Below, one piece after another: positions 11,149 through 20,504 of a DNA stretch of 64,000 bases. Every line of letters starts with the position of its first letter. Within the stretch, counting starts at the first letter, position 1. A program made the position numbers and the translations under genes. This DNA is from Ligula intestinalis (taxonomy: Eukaryota > Platyhelminthes > Cestoda > Diphyllobothriidea > Diphyllobothriidae): positions 38,978,892 through 39,042,891 of the forward strand of contig JAYGXS010000004.1 in the NCBI GenBank assembly GCA_036362985.1. The letters are read 5' to 3'. The notes under the pieces were generated by a model. It searched no databases, was not told where the DNA came from, and worked only from the letters and a program-made list of their open reading frames with translations.

Positions 11149-12853
11149 TTATTCCAGGAACCCTCCATAGACAACATCCCTTCGCTTTCCTCGCACCCCA
11201 CCATAGCGGTCCCGAGACCCGAAGAACCATTCTATGATGGTGTTGCGGACAACAATTTCATCGACATTGCGCAAGTCCGGATGTTGTCGGATGGCCTCTG
11301 AACGTCGTGACACAAATATAAACCTACCACAAAATATGGCGTGTAAGGGGCTCCAGCGAAAGGACATTTTATTCTTAGAAGCCCTTGAGTAAGTAAATTG
11401 TAAAACAAGGGGTGGCCCCAAAATCCCCGACATAAGGTTTCTGTTAAGGTCCTGATCATTTCGTCCTCCAATTTTTATCAAACCATCAACCTGTAAGTAA
11501 GCAGTTAGAAATGAATTTGAACAGAAGCGTACCGTTTTCTGCAGACAATCTTTTTCTGACTTAAAGCATTGAAGGAAATTAGCCAGGCTGTCTTGTGAAC
11601 ACAGTGGCAAGCTCGCCACAGCTCCCATCGAGCCTGTGGGGATCGGACGGTGGCTGTCAAGGATAGCAGCACCAAGTTGCTCAACTTTGCCGTGCAGAAC
11701 ACTGTGCTCCGCAGCAATGTGGTTGACGCGTTTCACAAGCAATTCGTTGCTTTGTCGAACAGTAGCCTCTAGAGCGTCAAAACGGGCATCAATGTGGGCT
11801 TGAAGGCGGGTGTCCATGGCTTTCAAAGCAGCCTGCATCGCTGCTGGGATCATATCAGGTGACGGTTACGTTGAGACCGCGGCAATTGCTGGAGAAGAAG
11901 CAAGGGAGCGCATTCCGAAGTATCTTAAAGTAATAGTCCTTACTGAGACGTGGTTGGCCAACCAACAGCGTGTTTAGCCCATGGCAGCTCATTTTCTTGA
12001 TCACTTATGTCATCCTTAGATTCCGAGGACAGCTGACGATGAATCCTAGAAAATGACACATTCGTTGTACTAAACGCTTACTTTCTTCGGCAACCTCTGC
12101 CTGTCTGCGTCGGTTTTGAACTCGACAAATCGGATGTCTCCTGCACCCCCTTAGTACGACGATGAGCGTCCTCTTATGTGAAATAGTTACCCAGTATCCT
12201 AACTGGGTAATAAGGCGTGCCCTCTGGTGGCTGCTCGTCCATCTGCAAACAACGTTTTTGCACTTTTCGATCATCAGGTCACATGACATGGCTCTTTTCG
12301 CGGTCATGGAAACACTTCTCTCCAACAACGTCGACGGAGTTTTCAGTGGTAAATACGGCAACAAAGTACATCGTAATGAAAATCAGGTGATAGTCAGGTC
12401 ATTTACGTATGAAACCATCACTTAGGCCCACATGAGCATAGTCCCCGTTATTTAGGTGCTTCCTTATGCATGACCGCGGGGTCTCCAAAAATGCCCTGGT
12501 ATCCTTCGGAAATTTGGGGATAGTTGTCCCCTGGAAGGCACGTAGCCTATCAACCAGGTCCCTCAAAGATGCGACAGGCAATTTCCGACGCACGCAAAAT
12601 GCCCTAATTGCATGCAGAAATGAGCCCTCAACCGCGAATGTGGGCTTATTAAGGGCTCCTGAGCCCAAATTAAAAATCTGGCTTATGCACAAAAATACCC
12701 ACCAGAAGGTATTGCTGCGGTCATTACAGACATCTCTGGTTCCGGATCCGAGGATTCCCGAGATTCATTGGCTACAACAGTATACGTTGAAGGCAGCGTC
12801 GTCACCTCATCTGGGAAAGCCTCGTGATATGTCCGTTTTCTACGCTGGATGCG
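11149..12853 (-). CDS. spliced gene with DUF4806-like C-terminal domain, apparently intact
   Basis: Six exons can be joined without a stop: 12853-12703, 12658-12407, 12140-12082, 12032-11963, 11843-11533 and 11490-11149. They give about 394 residues; exon borders are GT/AG and phases agree. Exon A is basic, then acidic and serine-rich. Exon B has a helical module (SFLHAIRAFCVRRKLPVASL) followed by KFPKDTRAFLETPR and a GDYAHVGL block, a pattern I associate with the N-termini of repeat-rich uncharacterised animal proteins. Exon E holds a coiled coil (ALKAMDTRLQAHIDARFDAL) and the start of a DUF4806-like domain (ASLPLCSQDSLANFL). Exon F holds its IGGRNDQDLNRNLMSGIL core and ends at TAA. The start codon is not found: a CR1-like element abuts exon A. 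Function is unknown. The two middle exons (C, D) are the least certain. Confidence 0.62.
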
Positions 12854-12854
12854 C

Positions 12855-14340
12855 TTATGTATATGTATATGTATATTTTAAGGGTAACAGGCAAGAAATG
12901 CCCTTGAGGACCCTATTAATGTAACGCAAACAAGGTTATTCTTACAGTTAATGTGCAGTCGGGGGGAGCACATATGATATCATAACAGAATTTCGAGTAA
13001 ATTTTCACGGAAAAGAATGAAAACGGTCTAAAGCCAGAAAAATTGTTCACAGTGCTGGCAGTAGGAAATCTTGTTGTAAAAGTCGCCTTTTGTCAAATAA
13101 AATCACATCAAGTCTTCTTTTAAATTCCGAAATTGTGTCAGCGGAAACCGTCTCGCTTGGTAGCAAGTTCCAAGGCCGGACCACGCGTTGACTGAAGAAA
13201 TATTTTCGGAGGTCTAATCGGGTGCGTTCGTTTGTGACCTTGTATGGATGGCCACGCATGTGAGTAGTGGTGGCTAATTGGAAGAAATCCTCCAATTTTA
13301 GGGAGGAAATGTGCCCCCAGATTATTCGAAATGTCTGGAGCAGGCTGCACTGAACGTTCCTGTAAGACAAAGGAAAAAGGTCAAGTTTTATTAATCTCTC
13401 CTGATATGGTAAGTCCCTGAGACCGTCGACCATCTTTGTCGCCCTGCGTTGCACTTGTTCAAGAAGCTCCACATCTTTCTTCAACCACGGCGTCCAAACT
13501 GGCATTCCGTATTCAAGATGTGGTCTCACAAAGGTGCCAAATATTTTTCCGAAGAGTTCAGGTGGAAAGATTTTGAACGCTCGTCTGATCCAGTGCAGGG
13601 TACTAGTTGCCTTCTGGACGGACGTTTTACAGTGCTCTATTTGCATCAAGTTCGCGGTTGTCCATATACCCAGATCTTTGTGTGTCTCAACCTCGTTTAA
13701 ATCGGTACCATTGATAAAATAACTGTGTTTCGGTGGCACTTTTCGCCCCAGGCTTATGTGTAGAACAAGACACTTGGATACATTAAATTTAAGAAGCCAC
13801 GTGGACGACCAGATAACCAGTTTATCGATGTTTGACTGTAGTCTCTTTGCGTCTTCGGCGCACCTAATTTCAGCCCATATTTTTATGTCATCCGCAAACA
13901 TGACAGCTGCGCAATCAAGCTCATTGAGACAGTCGTTTACGTAAATCAGGAATAGCAGCGGACCCAAAACTGAGCCTTGTGGTACACCACTCTCGACCAT
14001 TGTCCATTCTGAAGTTGAGTTTCCGACAACGACCCTCTGTTCTCTGAGGGACAAGAAACTACTGATCCATTTATATATTTTTCCTTGGATTCCCACGTCC
14101 CAAATCTTCTGCAGAAGAAGCCTGTGTGGCACACTATCGAAGGCCTTTTTGAAGTCGAAGAATATAACATCAATTTGATAGCCTTTATCAGCGGCCTTTG
14201 TCCACTTCTCCTGTGAGTAAAGAGCACTCGTGAGGCAAGAGCGTCCTGGGCGAAAGCCGTGCTGTCCATCACATAGTATAAATGGTGCTTTTATGGTATC
14301 CGACATAGAAGTGCTCCATATTTATTAATAAAAGATGCTA
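12855..14340 (-). mobile_element. CR1-like LINE, 5'-truncated, RT to C-terminus open
   Basis: A single 419-codon frame (14306-13047, minus) covers most of a CR1-type reverse transcriptase and its C-terminus. Landmarks are GQHGFRPGRSCLTSALYSQ, FFDFKKAFDSVPHRLLL, ESGVPQGSVLGPLLFLIYV, the catalytic MFADDIKIW, HKDLGIWTTANL, RPHLEYGMPVWTPWL, QRRATKMVDGL, and the C-terminal RLDLRKYFFSQRVVRPWN. It has no endonuclease and starts abruptly near 14340, as 5'-truncated insertions do. The 3' end carries a short ATACAT-type tail (12855-12876 on the plus strand) and lies against exon A of the DUF4806-like gene, on the same strand. The lack of stops suggests a recent insertion. Confidence 0.9.
13047..14306 (-). 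CDS. CR1-like reverse transcriptase open frame (419 aa)
   Basis: This is the longest uninterrupted frame in the window. It encodes the palm, thumb and C-terminal connection of a CR1-type RT, which copies element RNA at a nicked target site. The catalytic motif is FADD rather than YADD, a common variant in this clade. The first fingers motifs and the endonuclease are missing, so the product could not mobilise by itself. The call is for a retrotransposon frame, not a host gene. Confidence 0.88.
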   Translation of the reverse strand: MSDTIKAPFILCDGQHGFRPGRSCLTSALYSQEKWTKAADKGYQIDVIFFDFKKAFDSVPHRLLLQKIWDVGIQGKIYKWISSFLSLREQRVVVGNSTSEWTMVESGVPQGSVLGPLLFLIYVNDCLNELDCAAVMFADDIKIWAEIRCAEDAKRLQSNIDKLVIWSSTWLLKFNVSKCLVLHISLGRKVPPKHSYFINGTDLNEVETHKDLGIWTTANLMQIEHCKTSVQKATSTLHWIRRAFKIFPPELFGKIFGTFVRPHLEYGMPVWTPWLKKDVELLEQVQRRATKMVDGLRDLPYQERLIKLDLFPLSYRNVQCSLLQTFRIIWGHISSLKLEDFFQLATTTHMRGHPYKVTNERTRLDLRKYFFSQRVVRPWNLLPSETVSADTISEFKRRLDVILFDKRRLLQQDFLLPAL

Positions 14341-14880
14341 AAAAAGGTAAAAAATTAAGCATTCCTCTACGTCGAGCACGGCGTTTGGCTCTAGAAACGA
14401 GTATGCCAATTCCTCTAGAGTGGACGTTGTACAGGAATAATCAACCAAAAATATATTATTATATATATAAAAAAACCATATATTTAACGTACCAGGGCTA
14501 TTTAGCACGCGAGAACTTGTGAGGCAGAATCCAGTTGCAATCACGCAGGTCACGACTGCAGGTCAAGGCAAAAAATGAACGCCCTGCTGGCCAACTTAAA
14601 CAAAACTATTGTTCTACCTATGTCTAAACAATTGACGCACTTAATGGAAATAAACGTGAAATTACATCAAAAATAAATAAAATTAGTTTCTTTACATTCT
14701 AAAATATCGTAAAACATACTTAAAAAGCCTTCTGGGTCTGTCAACAGCATTCACAAAATTTAGGGTAACCGAGTAATACCTATGCCTTAACCATTATCTA
14801 CACCTACCCCCAAATAGCTCTGCCTACCTCCGTCGCTCAGCCCGTCCTAAGTGGGTGTTGTACTGGTAGGGCCTACATAG
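14341..14880. other. AT-rich spacer, nothing recognised
   Basis: Between the CR1-like copy and the next repeat I see only AT-rich sequence with a short TATATA run (14450-14475). Part of it could be the 5' flank of the DUF4806-like gene displaced by the CR1-like insertion, but I find no exon with matching phase. Confidence 0.4.
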
Positions 14881-15109
14881 CCTCATAATTTCACCCGACA
14901 TAGCCTTATCTGAAGTCTTGAAAATTCACGAAAAAACATGTAATCAAGCACGTGAATATTTATTTTAGATTGCAAATTTTTCAAAGATTACGCAATTTCC
15001 ACAAGATACAGTTTACATTTGTCGAAATATCAATCGAGTTAATTTTCATCTAGCGTAGCCCTCTCGTCAATTCTATTTTCTGTCTAAGAGAAGCTTTTTT
15101 GCATTGCTT
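14881..15109 (+). repeat. dispersed repeat R1, uninterrupted copy
   Basis: The stretch begins TTTCACCCGACATAGCCTT and continues through GTAATCAAGCACGTGAATAT, TCGAAATATCAATCGAGT and ends in CTCGTCAATTC...GCATTGCTT. The first part is repeated at 30571-30720 and 30741-30925. The last 47 bp are repeated without a mismatch at 32368-32414. It runs straight into a CR1-like endonuclease frame, so it is probably the 5' untranslated region of a CR1-like family. Confidence 0.8.
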
Positions 15110-15680
15110 GAAAGAGCGGAGAAAGATGAGACAGCTAATAATAGAGCTGGAGAAACGGAGAACCAACGCCGAGACAAATCTCAAAATAAAAGAGGGACAA
15201 ATAGTTCAAGTCAAAAGGACATCTCTTTGGTCGAAGCCGGTAACAGTGACGGCCTAGCTGTCCCGCCACCGAAACCTAACACATGCCCTCTTAAATTGGT
15301 CGTTTTGAAGGCCAGATCACTGATTAATAAAATGCCTCTGCTCCAGACTCTGGTTTCCGTCAACCGCCCAGACATTGTTATGGTAACTGAGACATGGGCA
15401 TCGGCCTGTGTAGCTGACTCTGAACTCTCTGTTCTAGGCTATGCATGCGTTCGGAACGATCGAAAAAATGGCCGTGGAGGAGAAAGCTGCATCTTTATAA
15501 AGCAGCCACTTGCATTTCTCCCGTTGGACTATCCACAATTCACAGCGGTAGAGGAGAGCTGCTGGCTACGATTTGTTCTAAAAAACAAATACTCCTTACT
15601 TGTTGGCTGTGTTTATCGCCCACCTAATGCCAATACAGACAACGATCTTTGTCTCTTGCAGGCATTTCATGCCGCAGCAG
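15104..15680 (+). mobile_element. CR1-like LINE, 5' end with endonuclease fragment
   Basis: An open frame begins in the repeat R1 and encodes the start of a CR1-type endonuclease: LKLVVLKARSLINKMPLLQT, RPDIVMVTETWASACVAD, SCIFIKQPL and LLVGCVYRPPNANTDND. The glutamate of the TETW motif, a metal ligand in this nuclease fold, is present. The frame stops matching at about 15680. There it is joined to a reversed fragment of the jockey-like family, so the GDFN catalytic block is lost. Upstream codons are charged and polar without known motifs. Confidence 0.82.
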
Positions 15681-15918
15681 GGGTAGCTGGTGATAAGCAA
15701 TGGATTTGTCCACCAGGAAGGCCAAACCTCCGCCTTTGTTGCGGCCGCGGTCGCGACGGACAATCGTGTAATCGGCACAGGAAGGGACCTTAGTGGATTT
15801 TTACCACGTTGTCTCTTGGATAGCCGCCACAGCTATGCTGTGTGAGCGCATGAAGGCCAGGAGCTGGTCAAGCTTCCCAAGGAGGCCATTGGCGTTAAAT
15901 TGTAAGATCTTAAGACCA
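15680..15918 (-). mobile_element. jockey-like endonuclease fragment, copy A family
   Basis: These 239 bp match 4994-5232 of copy A with only about seven differences by eye (roughly 97 percent), on the same (minus) strand. They cover the first part of the endonuclease, from ILQFNANG to the serine-rich loop. The fragment is cut off by the N gap on the right and fused to the CR1-like endonuclease on the left. Confidence 0.92.
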
Positions 15919-16318
15919 NNNNNNNNNNNNNNNNNNNNNNNNNNNNNNNNNNNNNNNNNNNNNNNNNNNNNNNNNNNNNNNNNNNNNNNNNNNNNNNNNN
16001 NNNNNNNNNNNNNNNNNNNNNNNNNNNNNNNNNNNNNNNNNNNNNNNNNNNNNNNNNNNNNNNNNNNNNNNNNNNNNNNNNNNNNNNNNNNNNNNNNNNN
16101 NNNNNNNNNNNNNNNNNNNNNNNNNNNNNNNNNNNNNNNNNNNNNNNNNNNNNNNNNNNNNNNNNNNNNNNNNNNNNNNNNNNNNNNNNNNNNNNNNNNN
16201 NNNNNNNNNNNNNNNNNNNNNNNNNNNNNNNNNNNNNNNNNNNNNNNNNNNNNNNNNNNNNNNNNNNNNNNNNNNNNNNNNNNNNNNNNNNNNNNNNNNN
16301 NNNNNNNNNNNNNNNNNN
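15919..16318. other. assembly gap (400 N)
   Basis: A run of exactly 400 N. It sits between two unrelated retroelement fragments, so sequence of unknown true length is missing and the join across it should not be trusted. Confidence 1.
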
Positions 16319-18150
16319 ATATATAAGGAAAAGGATAGGACCCAGAACAGAACCCTGGGGGACCCTACTATCAACTGCCACCTCCGCCGATCGCTGATCC
16401 CCAATACATACGGTTTGAGTTCGGCCCGTCAGAAAGTTTTCGATCCATCGGAAAAGGTTGCCTGTTACCCCTATACGTCTAAGCTTGTATATGAGACGTT
16501 GATGCGGCACAGTGCCAAATGCCTTCTTGTAATCTATGAAGACTGCGTGCACCGTGTTGCCTTGATCAAGTGCTCTGGTCCATTGCTCTAGACAGAAGAG
16601 CAGATTTGCCAAACAGGACCGTCCTCTACGGAATCCGTGCTGTTTATCAAAAAGAAGTCGATGACACTCTAAGAATTGCATCAACTATATTTTGATACTT
16701 TACTCCGTGATTTTGCAACATATTGAAGTAAGGCTTATTGACCTGTAGTTGTTTGTGAACGCCCGACTCCCACTTTTGTGTATGGGTGAGATCTACGCTG
16801 TCTTCCAGTCGGATGGCAGTTGGCCTGTGTTTAGGGAGGCCTGAAAGAGTAACTGCAGGGGTTCTGCCAACTCGACGACTTGTTCTTTCAACAGCTTTGC
16901 AAGTATGCCGTTCGGTCCTTGTGACTTCGTGTCTTGGAGCTTAAGAAATTCTTGCAGGACAGTAACTTCTGTAAGCTCAACTGAGTGAATAGTCGGAATC
17001 TCCTCGGTACTAAAATTGGTAACGGGTAACTCGACCTCTCTCGTAAAACCCGACTAAAAGAACCCGGATAGATGCTCGGCCTTTGCTTTGTTCTCTGAAA
17101 TTTCGGCACCGTCATCCATTTTCAACAACGGGATGGGGTCTCTATTTCGGGTAGATCGCCTAATGTAGTTGTAGAAAACCTTCGGATTTCTTACTGCACC
17201 GTTTATTAGGTCACTCTCGAAATTTGGCGGGTTTTTAGTACAAGGCCCTTCAGCCTATTTCTCTGCGCTTTGTACTTGGTGTACGACTCGGTGGTCTTCT
17301 CTCTCCGATACGTTCGAAACAGCTTTTCTTTACGGTTAACCTCCCTCTTAAGCGTGTTTATTAGCCTTTGGGGCCTATTTGTGGCTTTTATTTTTGAAAT
17401 GGGGCAAAAACGGGTGATTAGCCCGTGAAGTACAGTCTAAAACACCGTCCAATCCTCGTTGACACACCCGGTGAATGCCTCCCTCCAGTCTAAGCAGCAC
17501 ACTTAAGTTCTCATGTGGTTATAGTCTAATGGTCGCGCTACGATCAGGTACAGAGAAGAGTAAGTACTCCCACTGTAGTATTACATTGTCGCTTTTGCAT
17601 AGAGGAGGTAAACAATTTACGACGTCTACATTGTCAGGCGCTTTTGACGGTATAAAGTCTAAGCAGTAAGCATGTTGCCCTTCATGCTGCCTGGTCGGAG
17701 ATAAGACGTGTTGTGATAGAAAGGCCTTTTGTATCGTGCGTAGGAGTCAGCGATCGAAACTTAATTCTGACCCTGTCGCAGAGCTGAGGTTCCAGTCGAT
17801 ATGCAGAGCATTAAAGTCGCCTATAATCATGACGTTGGATTGCACGGCAAATGCTTTAACTTTCTCAATCAGGCTATTGTCTCACTCTGGATCGTTCGAC
17901 GGTGGTCGATAAACTGCCAAGATGTCAAGGGCTTGAGACCCCGGCGTTCTGATGGTGAGCCAAAGGGCCTCTATATCAGACGCGAGCTGGTCGGTTTTGT
18001 TTGACACTTGCAGGCCATGTCTAACATAGGTGAGCACACCCCTACCCTGACGCCTGGCTCTGTCATAACGGAACAGCTGAAAACCTGGTAGAGCAACTTC
18101 TCAAGGTTAGACCAGTGCCCGAGATTCGGACGATTTGTTTACGCTCATTC
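16319..18150 (-). mobile_element. CR1-like LINE, long decayed copy D
   Basis: Read on the minus strand from 18150, there is an endonuclease with RYDRARRQGRGVLTYV, LAVYRPPSNDPE and the catalytic MIIGDFNALHIDWN. A linker follows, and then from 16684 an RT with QHGFRRGRSCLANLLF, FIDYKKAFGTVPHQRLIYKL and DSRVPQGSVLGPILFLIY. The RT meets the N gap just where the catalytic YADD would come. Several stops and frameshifts lie in the endonuclease and linker, so the copy is inactive. It is one of at least five CR1-like pieces in the window and the one that keeps both domains. Confidence 0.85.
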
Positions 18151-19180
18151 ACTTCCAAAGCCGACGACTCACTGTTCGGTTGCAAGCCTCCAGACTCGGT
18201 GATTGACTTGCCGGAATGCGACTCTGGACTGCACTCGTCTGGAAGTCACTTCTCCTATTGCTTACATACTACGCTTGTTCCTACCTTAGTAAATTCTCCC
18301 TGACACTATGGCCTTCCACGCCTTATTATTAACTAGCTTATACATGCTGGGATACGTTCTATCGCCTATTATCTGGCTTTACCACATCGTATCCCACAGC
18401 ATAAATGGTTCTTATAGGGCATTATTTTGTTGTCTTATGCGATTAGTAGTGAACAAGAAAAAAGGCAGTTATAAAAACTCCCATGCTAAATATGAAGACA
18501 GAGTTCAAAGTGCGCTCTCTTCAAAAAGCATGTCGGTGGAAAAAAACTGCTTAGGAGAATGAGATAGATGGGTATAGTAGACTGATACTGAAATAGCCGT
18601 TCAGAGCGGGATATTGAAGTGTGCGTATAATACGCCAAACTCCTTGAGATTTTTCCAAATTTCGTCAACTCAAACGAAGCAAATCATCCAAACCTCCTAT
18701 TAATGATGAAATGTGTGTATAATATGCTCGCGGTCGCTAATATTCATAACATGAAGTCACGCGAAGAAGTTTCAGTTTACGTTGGGCTACGACATCTCAG
18801 GGGCCAAAATTGAATTCTGATAAATAGATAAATTTTATATTTAAGACCCAAAGGGCCCTTACATTACAAACTTAGTGCTATCGTGCAAAGAAAAAAATGC
18901 AAAATTGGTAATCATAGCTACCCGTAAGCAACTGTATGACAACAGGACTTAGTAGTATGTTATGAGTGTTAAAGGGGGAGTTAGATCCGATTAACAACAA
19001 ACTCTCTCATATAATGATTTTCTGGGCAGTGAAAAAATGGTGATGGTTAGTAGCCAACGAAACGGGAGCGGTTTAGACTGACTACGTCCATAAGGCTTCC
19101 ATAGCTTGAATGACAGGGGGTTTATGGAGACATCTAGGTTCCCGGGGACACGAGGCAGAGAAAAATAATTTCAAGGGGAT
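18151..19180. other. no gene recognised
   Basis: I see no coding region here. A short stretch around 18505-18600 (GGAAAAAAACTGCTTAGGAG) has a weak counterpart near 33600-33690, so it may be the edge of an unclassified repeat. Confidence 0.4.
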
Positions 19181-19700
19181 CTCCTAAGTTCCTGATGGTG
19201 CTTCCTCTGAGTCGTAGAATAAGTTGCTCGGAAAAGATGAGGAGAACAAAGAGCTTATAGAATCAATGTTAAGATAAATGTACTGTCTTCGCTTGAAGGC
19301 AGGTAGGGTAGTCAATGACCCTATTTCAATTGGTAAGTTATTCATAAGGAAATTATATTTTGGGAGCAAAGAGAAAAGAGTGTTTTGATGAGAAGGAAGC
19401 AGGAGATTGTATAGAAAGTGCGGAATTTCTGAGGTTGTAAGAACGGCTGACGGGAAATGACAGAAAGCTTGGGGAGACAAAATCCTTCTTCTAATCTCCT
19501 GACCCAAATAAATTTTAGTTTTGCTAACGGGCATCTATTTGAGTAGGAAACATTTGAAATGTCCGATAAAGCAGTTTTCTTGTGAAATGTCTTTGGACAT
19601 TTTCAATTGTTGAACGGCTACATTCGTTCATCGGAACGAAGAGTATGCGACAGTCCACCTGCGTCCAAGGAACAACCCCACCCCCCACAACATGAGGACA
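19180..19700 (-). pseudogene. LINE 3' end, second CR1-group family
   Basis: On the minus strand, broken frames carry the C-terminal end of a LINE reverse transcriptase: IENVQRHFTRKLLYR, then SRSYNLRNSALSIQSPA, then NLPIEIGSLTTLPAFKRR. This order is typical of the last 150 residues of CR1-group RTs, but the sequence differs from the other CR1-like copies here, so it is a different family. Stops interrupt it. It lies tail to tail with the plus-strand fragment that begins at 19770. Confidence 0.6.
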
Positions 19701-19769
19701 TAGCACCTGAAAAAACAAACCAAAACCCGTCGAACCTTCACAGAAAGACATCGGGACTTGGATACAGAG

Positions 19770-20470
19770 CAATGTCAAGCCCTCATTACAATGTACCAAA
19801 GCTGTAAATAAAGCCACGGGGGTGCTACACGCTATCAAAATGACGTTTCTAGCCTTCGACGAAGATCTCCTTGGCAAAGTGCACGGTACATTCGTTCGAC
19901 TACACCTAAAATATGGAATAGAGGCGTGACGGCCATGGCTATCAAAAGACACATGTCTCGAGAAAGTGCAGCGTCGGGCAACAAAGCTTGTATGATGTCT
20001 AAAGAACCACAAGTCAAGTCAAGCCGAGTCTTAAATAGATAGACTAGCATACCTAAATTTATTTCCTCTGCATTACAAGCAAAGAGGAGATCTTATCTTA
20101 GTTTAAAAGATAATACAGGGTCTTGAGAAAGGATTGCGCTTTGAGGACATGTTTCAGTGGCACCTCTCACCTCATCTCCGTGGGCACACAATGAAGATGC
20201 GCACTAAGATATCCAAGCTCAACCTCCGCTCTTAATTCTTCACGCAACGGGCCATACAACAGTGGAACGACCTCCCGCAGTTAGTCGTGGAGGCCACTTC
20301 CCTGCAGTTTTCCAAAAAGGCTTGGATAATTACATGCATCCCCTCTTGTCCCTCGAAGACTGAAGTCGAACTTCCGTACTTATTTGTAAAAACAAGGCTA
20401 CTCACAGTTTGCCATTACTATGTTAGTAGTGGTAAATATTATATATGTGCATGCATAGCATGCAATCAAT
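19770..20470 (+). pseudogene. CR1-like RT C-terminal fragment
   Basis: Reading the plus strand with frameshifts gives VLHAIKMTFLAFDEDLLGKV, FVRLHLKYGIEAWRPWL, LEKVQRRATKLV, LRFEDMFQWHLSPHLRGHTM, and FFTQRAIQQWNDLP. These are the same blocks, in the same order, as the open CR1-like frame at 13047-14306. Only the part after the catalytic motif is present. It directly precedes the jockey-like copy B. Confidence 0.82.
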
Positions 20471-20504
20471 AGGGTTTTCAAAGGCATTGCCTACTGTCAT
20501 CACA

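Noticed and set aside
19524..20012. 162-codon minus-strand frame.
   Set aside because: Most of it is the antisense of the CR1-like fragment at 19770-20470; only its lower end (19524-19700) overlaps the separate LINE 3' remnant.
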